Shown: one piece after another, positions 1 to 11,002 of the stretch | Layout of the letters: each line of letters begins with the position of its first letter | Numbering within the stretch: the stretch's first letter is position 1 | Origin: Alopecurus myosuroides | Lineage: Eukaryota; Streptophyta; Magnoliopsida; Poales; Poaceae | Reading direction: 5' to 3' | Assembly: GCA_028641055.1 (NCBI GenBank) | Contig: CM054059.1 | Coordinates: 45,334,477-45,398,476 of the forward strand | DNA: 64,000 nt | Position numbers and translations under genes: made by a program | The notes under the pieces: model-generated | The model's input: only the letters and a program-made list of their open reading frames with translations | Databases searched by the model: none | What the model was told of the DNA's origin: nothing

Positions 1-1009
1 TGTAGTTTTTTCCTGATCTCCGAAACATTATCTGAACCATACTAAGTTAAGAAATCATAACCTTGAACTGAAGTTGCTGATAATTCAAATACCCTTGCAT
101 AGAGACAGCACAACCAGAGTATGCAGAATCGAGAATCATTGTCAGGGATACAATAGCTCGTTGTACTTCCATTCATAATGGTAGAACCGACATCCTCCGA
201 TTTCACCTTGCTCAACATTTCTTGAGCATTTTAGACCCTAAAATCAATCAATTGCAATAAGTAATCCATATTACCATGTACATGTTTCTGAAACATAGTT
301 GGTGAGGAGATGTGTGGCAAATCTAACCACGCGTCTGCAGCGAATCAAATATTTAGAAGGAAGAAGTACATGATGTAAAGGAGAGGGCAGGTCTGGCGAT
401 AGAGGAGCAGCGGTTCCTACCCTTCCTTGGACGCTGACGAACCGGTGGTATCCACCCCCGTCCGTCTGTTGCTTCGGCGGCTAGAGGAGGGGGTGGGCTT
501 CTGTTTCTCTCCTGTTTGTTCTTTACGTTTAGGGCATCGTCTTCATTTAGTAGCATCATTTTGGTGAGCATGGTGCTGCGTCAAAAAATTTGGCTTCGGT
601 CTCTCCCTCCCCATGGTGGCGTCCTTCCTGGCGGCGGCGTCGCTTAGCCGATGATAAACAAAAAGGATCAAGCCTGGACTATGTCAGAAACAATGCTACG
701 TAAGCACATGTTTTTTTATCATGCAACTAAACAACTTCATTGCAACAAATAACTTAATTAGCAATTGGTCATGCTACGGTACAAAAGCGTCAAGACATGT
801 ACATTAAGAACTCTCAAAGACATGTCTTGGCCAACTTAGAAATACAAAAAATTTACATGACCGATATCCAGTAAGCTGAACCTAACACGCCAGTAGATAC
901 ACATAGTACTCCACTATCGAAAGCTAGGAGAAATATCAAGGTGTTCAATCACGTGGAGCAGCTATTGGATCCATGCTATTTCCCTTGTGTTGGTTCCTTC
1001 CCCTGCTGC

Positions 1010-1420
1010 TCAATTACACACCCATCCGCCATCCCATCGCATTGCCTTCATACCAAACCAGACTAATTGCCACCTCGGTTTTGAGGGGGAAGGAAGAAGT
1101 TTTAAGAAGCAGTAGTAGCAAGGTTGGCGAATCGTACCAGATAGAGCGAACGTGATGTATCCCTGCTCCTGCACCTCCCTCCCGACTTGCTCCACACACT
1201 CCTCTAGCTTCTTCTCCTGATCATTATACATGTCGACAACGGGGTCCATCTTCCAGGTGCAGGGGCAAGCCTCGCTCTTCCAGTTCTGAGGAGGAACTCT
1301 ACCCTCTCTGTCGACATCATGTTCTTTGCCAGAGAAAGAGGAAGAGATGCAACCATCGCCTCAGCCTCAGAGCAGCTGGACGCCACCACCTCATCCGACT
1401 TGCTGGACAACCACGCGACA
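1010..1420 (-). pseudogene. Unidentified coding-like fragment (copy A)
   Basis: On the minus strand, 1249 to 1010 reads as an acidic, charged peptide starting MDPVVDMYNDQEKKLEECVE. An open stretch in the same frame continues just upstream and includes a CPCTWK motif. It looks like a protein-coding exon with a helical, possibly coiled, segment, but I do not recognise the family. The same fragment is at 23092-23502 in copy B. No complete gene structure, start context or neighbouring exons could be defined, so a broken host-gene fragment is the most likely reading. It could also be a chance open frame in a GC-rich stretch. Confidence 0.3.
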
Positions 1421-2401
1421 CCTTTTAGTGCATGTGAACCTTAATGGAAACAAAATTATAGTCTATATATTTCTGGAGTCAGTGAAGCCTCTACTTGTTT
1501 ACTCTAATCACAGCCCACGTAATAAATTTGTGGAAAATCAACCCAGAAAAAATACTAACGAGACATGCTATTTAGTGTGTAATCACTCCACGTAGCTAAG
1601 TACTAACTTCTAGTGTAACTATCTCTAGATGGATTCGGAAGCTCAGTGATAAAACTTTACCTTGGAATCTCATAGGTAGTGATATATTTCCTCAAGGTCA
1701 GCTTTAGCTTTATGAACCCTCTTGACCATAACTGAATCTGTGCTCAAATCCAAGCTCGTCTGAAATGTTAAACCTTCTCATGCAATCCAAGGCCTGTTCA
1801 TTTATAATTCATAGTCAATATAGCTTACTGATTAAGTATCAGGAGACAACAGTCCTCCATCTTTAATCTGAGCATGTAAAATATGAGGGCAGAAAATTAA
1901 AAGTAGAATTCAGAGTATCATAATGAAAACCAATAAACTAAAGGTGAATAGTAAAACGACAGTATTATTTTTAGTTTTTTAGTTCATGGACAGAAAGGTG
2001 TACTTGAAAAAAAAGCAGGTGTTTTACATAAATCAATCAAATCTGGCAAAGCAAAGGGAATAACTTTTATCAGTTTGCCAAGCAGTTGGTCAGAATCACC
2101 TTGAAGAAATGGTATTGCTGCAATGCATAGATAAGACAGCAATGTTGATTAAACTTTTTCTTACTGAGAAAAGCTATGTCAACGTCTCTCTACCATTCCG
2201 TTTCCATGAATCCACAAACTATAGTTTCAGCATAAATGAAATGAATACCCTTGGTGTGGCTCTTCTCCTTGTGGGGCAAATGGAGTGAGACTTTCACAAT
2301 AAATCTACACAACCTGCATCCAGACCATGCCATGCTATCCAATTCGAGCATATAGATCACAACGCCTTGCGTTCACGGACCAGGATATGTCATTCACATA
2401 C

Positions 2402-2726
2402 CCATCTTGCGGAAGTAGATGACGAGGCGCCAGATCTTTTCGTGCTGCACCACCAGTTTGGGTTCAAGTAAAGGTGGTAGGCGACATGATCTGCAACGTG
2501 GGGGCGAGGGAAAGCACTTTAAAGGTCATCAGAAAACACACGTAAAACAAACCAGAGAACCAGTGAGTGTCAAAAGAAACACCGGATCACAGAGGGGAGA
2601 ACCAGGGGCCGTCGGGACAGGGAAAGAGAGGGGTACCAGGATGGTGCAGCAGACGGTGGTGACGACGGCGGTGGTCAGGAGCTCGTGATGTTAGGCCCGG
2701 TACTACTCCTCCACCGCCTGTGCCAT
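2402..2726 (-). pseudogene. Derlin-like pseudogene, exons 1-2 (copy A)
   Basis: Derlins are multi-pass ER membrane proteins that help export misfolded proteins for degradation. Reading the minus strand, the ATG at 2726 begins MAQAVEE, followed by a TAG at 2705-2703 where plant Derlins have Trp. Further on the same frame gives TTAVVTTV, as in the Derlin N-terminus. After an intron with a canonical acceptor, a second exon (2490-2402) encodes a frameshifted match to the Derlin segment around EPKLVVQH and IWRLV, ending YFRKM at a GT donor (2401-2400). Later exons (rest of the membrane domain) were not found. The nonsense codon, the frameshift and the missing 3' exons make it non-functional. A 5'UTR-like stretch with the cereal CTAGGGTTT motif lies just upstream of the ATG. 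Confidence 0.82.
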
Positions 2727-3257
2727 CCTCGATTTGTCCCCAACACGCGAAACCCTAGCTCCCACCCGCCCGCCGCGCCCTCCTCCCACCTGCCCATGCG
2801 TGAACCCAAGGCTGAATCGGTGGCAGGGCCGAAATGAGGACGGAAATGGATTGGGAAGGAAGGAGTGAGGCATGGTATCGATCTCTGGATGAGAAGGAGC
2901 GTGTGTCGCTGGCATTTGGTGGCATCACATGACAGAGGATCGAGATTGCGATCTGGCAACGTGAGGAACGGTATACGGGAGGAGAGATAGAGGGATGGAC
3001 GCGTAAAAACCGATTGAGGGCGGGGCAGTCGGCCCTCGGATGATAGACGAAGCGATGCGCGACGAACTGGACGATGGACGCGGGATGAGGAGTCTTGACG
3101 GCAGGACGTGCGGGTGGACGGTTGAAGGAACCAAATTTGTTGGGAGATGTGCGCGAGTTGTTAGGTGCGGAAGAGTTTTCTCCCGGGTGTGGTGGCATAT
3201 TGTTTGTAAATAGTGAGAAGTGTGACACCATACCACCACTGCAACCTTAATAGTAAA

Positions 3258-3258
3258 G

Positions 3259-3291
<33 letters not shown>

Positions 3292-3312
3292 TTATATATT
3301 ATATATACTATT
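3258..3312. repeat. (ATT)n/(AT)n microsatellite at duplication edge
   Basis: A run of ATT units passes into TA units. Homology between duplication copies A and B stops inside this tract. Copy B has a shorter ATT run (about 25341-25356) followed by unrelated sequence. Confidence 0.95.
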
Positions 3313-3335
3313 TGAATGCCCGTGCGTTGCCACGG
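3308..3335 (-). mobile_element. Helitron-like 3' end (reverse orientation, imperfect)
   Basis: On the minus strand the sequence forms a hairpin (stem CCGTG/CACGG, loop GCAACG) followed by GGCATTCAAATAG then T. This matches the grass Helitron 3' terminus seen at 45099-45125, except for ATAG in place of CTAG. The element body would extend to the right; no 5' end was located. A decayed second copy of the hairpin motif is near 3545-3575. Confidence 0.5.
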
Positions 3336-3708
3336 ATTTTAATTTTTTTTTCCAAAGCTAACATATAATGTCAACTTAAATACATCAGGCTTAATCAAAG
3401 TGTTCTTATATCCGGATAAATATGCACCTTCAAACAAGGTCGTGACACCCTCGATGTTTTTATTTTCAACGATTTCCAGCAAAAGAACGGAATAATTTTA
3501 TTTCCAACGACTTCTAGTAAAAGAGCGGAATAACAACCATCAGGTCATGTCTGTGCTTTGCCACGGAATTACAATAATTGATGATTTTACCGATTAAATC
3601 ATGCTACCATATTTGTTTTTTATTATGTACATCAAATGTAAGAAAATTGACTGTGTAATTTATTAGTTGGAAGAAGATTGTCTAATGGAGGTTAAGCTTA
3701 GTAATATA

Positions 3709-3932
3709 CTACCTCCGCTTCGCAAAAACATAGTATAATTTTGACCAATCTTTTAAATAAAATAATGAATATTTACAAGGTTTAACTAACATACTATGAA
3801 AATATATTCTTTAGTCAGTCTAATGTTATTAATTTTGTACTCTAATTTTTCTTTTTATCTATATGATTTGTCAGACTTACTATATGTTGACTTTTGACTA
3901 AATTTATATGCCTTATTTTGAGAAACGGTGAG
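3709..3932. mobile_element. Stowaway-type MITE, ~224 bp
   Basis: Begins CTACCTCCGCTTCG and ends with the diverged inverse (GAAACGGTGAG), flanked by TA on both sides (3707-3708 and 3933-3934). The interior is AT-rich with no coding capacity. The terminus matches the CTCCCTCCG-type Stowaway ends common in Triticeae. Confidence 0.75.
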
Positions 3933-4224
3933 TACAACAAACCATTCATCTAAAAAAAATGGGGTTTTTCAACCTCATAAAAAGCAAGTAGACGGTGCAA
4001 CCGGCTGGCTACAACTTTAAAATAAATAAAAAGTATTGTGTTGCTCTATCCCGCAAAGGAAACTGTACAACTTACAATTTCCTCTATGACAGAGGTGCTT
4101 TAACCTCTGACCATATCTAAAGAGGTAAATGGTGAGACCCCAAGGAGGCTCCTCACAGCTTAGGGAATTTTGGCCGTCAGATGGTGTCCTCAGAACGCAT
4201 CTAGAACGTCGGTTGGTTTTCACC

Positions 4225-4345
4225 CCGTCATATAAGAGGAACCGCACCTGCGGTGAAAACCTAGCCCTCAGCCGCCAGCCGCCAGCCGCCAAGCACTCAC
4301 GCCTACCTCCCTTTCGCGCCTTCTCTTCTCCCAGGAACGGCTAAT
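4225..4345 (+). promoter_or_regulatory. Promoter/5'UTR-like segment
   Basis: A TATA-like CATATAAGAGG near 4229 is followed by a stretch containing AAACCTAGCC and GCCGCC repeats, the usual make-up of cereal 5' untranslated leaders. An ATG lies at 4344. It may drive the transcription-unit-like region that follows. The assignment rests on composition and motif order only. Confidence 0.4.
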
Positions 4346-7300
4346 GGCCGGCGGCACCAGTGACGTCTGCAGCTCGCATCGGCGCCGCGCGCCATGCCAT
4401 TGCCGGGAGGAGCGGCTGGTGTCTGGCGGGAGCAGCGCAGCGAGCCCCGCTCACAGCGCCGCCACGGGTCGTGCCGTCGCCCGGAGGAGCAGCTGGTGGA
4501 TCTCTGTCCGTCCTGCACGTCTCTGAAGCGTTGTGCTAGACTGCCCGGCCTCCTCCGTCTCTTCATCGTCACCAAGGACGCCGGTCAGCAGTGCAACAGC
4601 GTGGCCTCCTCCGCCTCTTCTTCGAAAGATACCTGCAGGTTCTTCCTCATCCTCCCCTCTCCGTCTTTCTCTCCACCTTCCACATCCTCTACAGTATCAA
4701 GCACCACTAGATCCATCGTGCAGAACTTATTGTTTGTTGCAATTTACAGCCATCGCTGCAAGTTTCTGCTGGTGTTGTGTTACATGTCTCCCTCATTTCC
4801 TATGGTTAACAGATGCAGTAACATGACCCTCTTGAAGGTATACACAAATCCCCATCTTTCTCTGTGCAAAATATGTTCTATCTATGCTTATAAGGTGTTC
4901 GATGAAACTCCTGCAGGGGGAGATTAATCAATGTCATACCTCTTTGTTGTTTATTCAATAGTTTCTCTTTTTTCCCCCTGAAATTTAGCCCAATCAATGA
5001 TACCAACTCGAGTTGCCAGTCTGAAATGCGTGTTCAGCATGTCATACACGCACGTTTCGATTATCTATCATATTTTATGCATCTCATATTTTTTTTGTTA
5101 AATAATATGGATTCAGGTTTTGAGATAGCACATGTTTGGATTAAACACCGACTGAACTGCACTATGTTTATCAAGGGATCCTACCATTGGACCAAATATA
5201 TGCACGCTTAAAATATTGTTCCGATGTTCTGTTTTATACCAAAGAATCAACATTGATTGTTTTCTCACTTAACTCATTCATGGCATTTCTGATTTATTTT
5301 ATTTGTATGGCCAGCTGCAGGTTGTTGTCTTCGTAATCCCGCTTATATTCTGCCAAGTTAACATTGTGCGTCGCTCATGTGTGTTTGACAAGAGTATAAG
5401 ATTCAACTATTTTGTGCATCATGTGCATTATGTGCTCTACCCCGATAATTATCATCCTCTCCTTATGGATCCTATATCTATATGTTGCCTGCATAACTTT
5501 AATGTAAGTCTTTCTGCTACTTTCTCATATCCTATTGTACATAATTTCTCATGTCGATCTACACATGTTATAAGAAAGTAATTGGTTTGGGGCTGCAATT
5601 ATCCAACAAGTTTTCTTTTCGCTTTCCCTATCCTTGATTAAACAAGTAAGACAACAACTATGTTAGGATCCTTGGTATTCTTGCCATGTTAGTCAATTAT
5701 TGTGCATTCTTGCCTTTCTAATAGACTGAATAACTGATTAAAAAAAAACCTTCAACTTAATCAATTATGGTTCTCCAATTTTATTTATGTGAATGGTTGC
5801 TGCTGGTAGGGAGTGTGTAGCAAGGGAATTTTCTCGGCCCATTATTTATTGTTCTCAGTGGAGTATGGTTCAGGCAAAATCATGCAACTGATCACTCCTA
5901 AATGATTTTGCATGAATTAATTAGAAAGCCACTATTCCTTTGTAGACACATGATCTATAATTATGAAGTTACCAAAACCATGTTTCTCCCAGAAATAAAA
6001 TAGGTGACTTTTTATTTTGATTTGTGCCTAGCTCCAAATTACTGTAATTTTATATTAAAACTTATGATTTCGGAACCCAATCTAAATACGGTCATATTTT
6101 TCATATAATAGTTGATTTCTTTACTATATTTTTCACGGGATCCTTCTATTTGACCAGATATATGCATCCTTAATTTTTTTATTGTTGCAGATGCATGTTC
6201 CCATGGCATCCGTAAAATATTCTCATATTTTGTTTTATTATTTTATGTTTATGCAGTGCGAAAAATATAAGCTGGAGGTTTGTTCAATTGTGTTCTGTTG
6301 GTTCCATTGTGCTCCCCGTCCCTCAGCTCTTCATCTTGAGACATGGTCAAACGTAATTTATGCACTCGATGATCAATCTTTCACAACTGATCTCTTTTTT
6401 ATGGGCTCTACTGCGGTAACATTTCCCTCCTATTTATATCTGTTAGGACTTCTATTTAAGCGGGCAAGATTAGTTTTTGGTCTTCATCACCGAGTGTACA
6501 GAAAGAGCAGCTTAATGATCGAGTACCTCAAAAGGTCATCAGTGAAGTCACTCATTTTCTGTGAGGACATGGAATCGACACCTTCTATATTTATGTTGGG
6601 TGTTCTTTTGTCTTCTCTGACCACGTATAATACTTTGGTTCTGAGCATTGATCTGTTCTGTTAATCCTTGCACATCTGGTTGCTCTGCCTCTTAGTATGA
6701 TTATGATTTTTCTTGCATAGTTTTCTACATGGTATCTAAGAATGTACTACTATAGTTCACGACACTTCCTATTCATCACTATTAAGTGATGTGAAATTGA
6801 TATAATGCTGCAATGATACATAGGAAAAATATCACATAATGTTCCTTATTTCTATTCTTCAAATCATTTACATTATTTTCAAAGATTCAGTTTAGTTGGG
6901 TTGATCTCAGGTGATATCTTTGTAACATCCGAGTATTAGAGTTGGTGGGTAGAGTTGCTCTCCTTTGATCCTTTCATTTGTTCATCTTCAGTTATGGAAT
7001 CAAATTATCACTACACCTGCTTCCTGAAGGGAGTTGGCACAGAGGACATGGTAGACAAAAGTGGAAGGCAGCTCAGCCCAGTCGTGGCCATCTCTCTTCC
7101 CAAAAATGAGCATATACTCATCTTGCTACATGCATAGGTAGACAAAATAGAGTTTTCCAATTGCCAATTGCCATAAAAGTGTTGTTTTGTTTGCAGGTAT
7201 AGTAAAAGTGTCATTCCTCATTACTATTGTTTAGGTAGCCATAGTGAACAACCATGCGGATGAACTTTCATTTGTCTTTGATGCCTATGTTAATGTGGTG

Positions 7301-8960
7301 TCGTAGAATGTAATTTCTTGCGGTTTTTCGAACCGCGCCGATACCTTCTTATTTGTTGGTGTTGATTGTGCGGGGCAGTTGAATATAGGAACCAGATAGA
7401 AATGTGTTGCAATTTATAGAAGAAATTACCTCCGTGTGAGCAAGATTGTTCATAAAGCAGTTCACTCTATATGTTTCGCAATGGTATAAAAAACAATTAC
7501 CCAAGCAAGTGAGAGTAAGATACTTCACTTTTGAACTAAGATGGTGCTACTTTCTATAATAAATTTCTCTATTTCCTACATGTCTGCTTAACTGATGTTA
7601 CTTGGCTATTTCCTTTTAAGGCCGATAGATATATGTATGTTTTGATTTTCATCTGGTTGTCATTCTATCTGTCTTCAGACCACCCTTATCCTCATGCATT
7701 CCTTTTTTTGGCTACTGCACTCTGTTATGTTTGTCCTATTATAACTTTCCCTTAGGTGTCTGAAATTTACATTAAAAATAGGTTTCTCCTGCCGTAGTTA
7801 TCCCGTAGATTCTACCGTGAGTTGTAAAACCCAATTGACCTAAGTGATTTTAAGCAAATTGGATGGCATCGTGGTCTTTGGTGTATTACCAGGTGTACTT
7901 TTAATATTCATATTACCAGATATATGTGATTATAATTTTCTCCAGCAACAAGGATCTTCAAAATTCATGTTTCTTCGTATTTTTTTGCGCTAGATATACT
8001 TAATCTATGGTCTGCTTGGTTGCCATGTCAGGTTCCTCCATCCGTGGCTGAAAATCTGAAGGAGTCACTGACACCATCTCACGTATCTGCAGCGGATAAG
8101 AAGTAACCTACCAGGCATGAATAGCGTATTTATGTATCCCTTCGATCACCCAACTTCCTTCTGTTTGAAATGGTATCAGGTGTAGGTATAGCAATATGAG
8201 GTAATTAGTTCATGTACACTCTTAATTTATGCTTGATTTGTTCTATGTTGGACTCGGTGACAACCTGATTCCACCTCTGCTTTTACAAGAGTGTCCTTTA
8301 TTTTTTCTCGATTCCTCACAGATGTTTCTCATATTTTGTTGTGTGCGAGGCTGATGGTTGTTATGTTTTCTGATTAATATGAACATTTGAACTAGGTTTG
8401 CATTGCACCCATACTGCTGTACAACCTATTTGGCTGGTGCAGCAACTGAGGTTTTCTTTGCTAAGTTATGCTAAGTTAATTGCATCTTCTTCAGACTGTA
8501 CTTCCTTGGCCAAGAGAACCTTTGTAAATACTCTGCCCATTATATGTAAGATTGTTTCATGATCTGTTTACCTGAGACATGTCTAGCAGATAGATCATGT
8601 CGTCCGTTCAGGTTCACCTTGGTTCCTTAATCCGGAAAGTGCAGCCAAGCAGTTCAAATGTTTCCAAATTCCATATCTCTGCTTACTAGCTGACTAATAA
8701 ATGTAGCAACTAATGTTGATTAAGGTTTCATTATATGATGCTTATATCGTTTTACTCCCCGACGTCTTCATCCGCACAGGAAGGAGGCGAGGCTATCCGG
8801 GAGCCTCCGAGGAGCGGTGCTCTGCTCCTGGGAGTAGAAGACGACGGCCAGCAGCACAACTGCCTGGTCTCCTTCCCGTCTTCCCCCTTGCCGGGCCTTC
8901 CTGGTGGTATATCTATGCATGCTGGTATGTGCTTATATTAGTAGTGTGCCTGATGTAATC
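4344..8960 (+). other. Unidentified transcription-unit-like region
   Basis: A GC-rich start (4344-4640) is followed by AT-rich, intron-like sequence with scattered exon-like pieces. The clearest is 8032-8106: it follows a TGTCAG acceptor and reads VPPSVAENLKESL to KK and a TAA stop, like a terminal exon. Others are 7235-7306 (VAIVNNHADELSF, after TTTAG) and the GC-rich piece 8760-8920. No open frame joins them and I do not recognise the product. The segments 5130-5215 and 6110-6180 are diverged copies of each other. Because a Helitron 3' end lies at 9218, this may be captured gene sequence rather than a working gene. Confidence 0.3.
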
Positions 8961-9190
8961 GGCTACCTACCTTGCTGCCATGCATAGGTTACGTTTTTAT
9001 GTACATTTCGTGGTGCTGGGCCAATTAACTCTTAAGGACCTGATGTATGCAAAATGCTGATGCACTTCTTCTGTGTGCTTCATATCTGTAGTATATTTTC
9101 TTCCCTTAACAAAGCTTCTTTCAACTTTCAGTTTTATTACGATTGTTATAGCGCTTTGCCCATTGAGTACCACTGTCAAAGTCGGGTGGC

Positions 9191-9218
9191 GCGCGGCAAG
9201 CCGCGCCAGGGGATCTAG
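9191..9218 (+). mobile_element. Helitron 3' end (forward)
   Basis: A perfect GC-rich hairpin (GCGCGGC AA GCCGCGC, 9191-9206) is followed after 8 bases by CTAG (9215-9218) and then T. This is the canonical Helitron 3' structure: a short hairpin just before CTRR, inserted before host T. The element would lie to the left, possibly including 4.1-9.2 kb. The 5' TC end was not located. Confidence 0.68.
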
Positions 9219-9607
9219 TTTCTATGAACAAGCAAGAGCATCGTTAGCTCCACATAGCAGAAGAGAGATAAAAAAGTGTCCTCGTATATATTACAAGCGA
9301 TCCGTTTTTTCTACCTCCTCAATAAAAAAAATGGAAAATTCTCACCCTAAACCTTTGCCCAGAACGAACCATAGCCATTCTTCGGCACCCTTCTCAAGCT
9401 CTAACCGCCACGCCTAGCCATTGCTGTATTAGATCTTTGTAGCCATGTCAACCATGCCGCATCCACCCGGCGATGGCTGCTGAATGGAGTAATGTAGTAG
9501 GGTGAGGACATCATGTCCATCTCCGAATCTAGGTGCGACAATCAGATGTGTACAACTCGCGCACGCACCTTCTCAGCTGTGTGTTTCCCCGGCCCATCTA
9601 ATGGCTA

Positions 9608-9696
9608 CTCTCTCCATCCCATAATATAAGATGTTATTACAACAATTATATGAGTATATCATTTGTAATAAATCTTATATTATGGGACGGAGGGAG
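9608..9696. mobile_element. Stowaway MITE, 89 bp
   Basis: Inverted ends CTCTCTCCATCCCATAATAT and its near-complement ATATTATGGGACGGAGGGAG, flanked by TA at 9606-9607 and 9697-9698. Nearly the whole element folds into one hairpin. Confidence 0.9.
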
Positions 9697-9698
9697 TA

Positions 9699-10250
9699 AC
9701 AGATATGAGTTCAACCATCTCGTTGATACACATTCTTTCCTAGTGAATAAACCCTGTAAAATTGTGAATATTCAGTTCAGCTAGTAATTTCTTTGACCAA
9801 AGTCAAATTAAAGCCATACTATTTGTGTTATCTAAAATACACTTGAACAGCTCATGGATAAACTTTAGAAAAGCTTGAATCTCATAATAGGGTGTAATTA
9901 AACAAACATTTCTTTGTGCACGTTAGGTGCCAAGTTAAGCAACATTTGGAGCATTCATTTTACAAATGGAAAGAATGGGCATGGAAGCAATGGACAGGGC
10001 ATTGTCTAACAGAACCTAAATGTTACTGGCTACTTACTCCATTTCAACTTATAATGAACAGAGCATTAGAGCTCGAAGTATGATGAAAACAATAGACACT
10101 CTAGAATCACTCTTTTGCCATCAGAAAAGTCAAAGAACAGCAGAGTTGAGCAGTACCTTAACATAGACGCCTCCGTCGAGTGCGCAGACTATTCTGGCCA
10201 CCTTGGCAGAGTGGTAGTGGTAGAGCGGTAACTTGCATGTTTAGTGAATA
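9699..10250. other. AT-rich intergenic, no gene seen
   Basis: No supported open frame, RNA gene or element end was found here. It runs directly into duplication copy B at 10251. Confidence 0.6.
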
Positions 10251-10443
10251 TGTAGTTTTGTCCTGATCTCCGAAACATGATCTGAACCATACTAAGTTAA
10301 GAAATCATAACCTTGAACTGAAGTTGCTGATAATTCAAATACCCTTGCATAGAGACAGCACAACCAGAGTATGCAGAATCGAGAATCATTGTCAGGGATA
10401 CAATAGCTCGTTGTACTTCCATTCATAATGGTAGAACCGACAT
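10251..10443. repeat. Segmental duplication copy B, left part
   Basis: Matches 1-193 of copy A with two substitutions. It ends with GACAT (10439-10443), the left target-site duplication of the Gypsy insertion. Confidence 0.98.
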
Positions 10444-11002
10444 TGTCGGATATATACTGAATAGGGGTATAGAAGATGGTAGACAAAAGAGCCGGACTAC
10501 CAGGGTGGCCTACATGGTAATGGGCTTAGGTCCATTGGGCGGCCCAGTAGTCCGACGCGCAGAAGCCGGATTCTAGAAGAACCCGGAGCACGGCCCACGT
10601 GATCTGGCTTGGAGGAGAAGACGGATTCCTTACTTTCCAAGTTACAAGTTAAACGTAGTCTTCTAGGTTTCTTGTTCTGTAAGCCCTAATCCAGCTATTA
10701 TATAAAGCCGGACGGGAGATAGATTAGATAGGTTCAAGTTGCACAAGCTAAAGCTCTACGCAACTCGCCGAGAAGCTCATCCTCGTCGAGTAGATAGATC
10801 TATTCCCTCACACTGTAACCCTGTTATACGGGCTTTAGTCCCAATTAGTGAGAAGTGCAGGAGTAGGTACGCCGTACTGTCGCGACGTACCGAACCTGGG
10901 TAAAATCCCGTGTTCCGTGTTACTACGCTATCCCGTTACCCCACGTCTCTACCGTAGTCTCATGGCACCCCAGTCTATGAAAACTACTACGATGTCTCGA
11001 CA
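10444..11002 (+). repeat. Gypsy 5' LTR (559 bp)
   Basis: TGTCGG start and TCTCGACA end. Six substitutions and no indels relative to the 3' LTR. A TATA box lies at 10699-10707. No ATG occurs between the predicted transcript start (about 10735) and 10962, where the first ATG is in frame with gag. Confidence 0.97.
10699..10707 (+). promoter_or_regulatory. TATA box of the 5' LTR
   Basis: TATATAAAG about 255 bp into the LTR; transcription would start about 30 bp downstream. The same box is in the 3' LTR near 21967-21975. Confidence 0.75.

Larger units (their letters stand above)
1..3263. repeat. Direct segmental duplication, copy A (uninterrupted)
   Basis: Matches 10251-10443 (offset 10250) and 22276-25345 (offset 22082) with no net indel and about 35 substitutions by eye (about 1.1%). 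The left edge lies outside the window. The right edge is the ATT microsatellite near 3258-3290, after which the two copies are unrelated. Copy A keeps the uninterrupted target site at 189-193 (GACAT), which is duplicated around the Gypsy element in copy B. The content is mostly non-coding with a Derlin pseudogene and one unidentified coding-like fragment, both on the minus strand. Confidence 0.97.

Noticed and set aside
2755..3239. Long minus-strand open frames (up to 158 codons) upstream of the Derlin pseudogene
   Set aside because: They lie in what is the promoter/5'UTR of the pseudogene, show several overlapping equally open frames and no recognisable protein; composition effect.
4900..8700. 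Possible box C/D snoRNA host introns (TGATG...CTGA pairs)
   Set aside because: Box spacing and terminal stems do not fit; scattered matches are expected in AT-rich sequence.
10195..10240. tRNA-like text (GGTAGAGC)
   Set aside because: No cloverleaf arms or TTC loop could be built.
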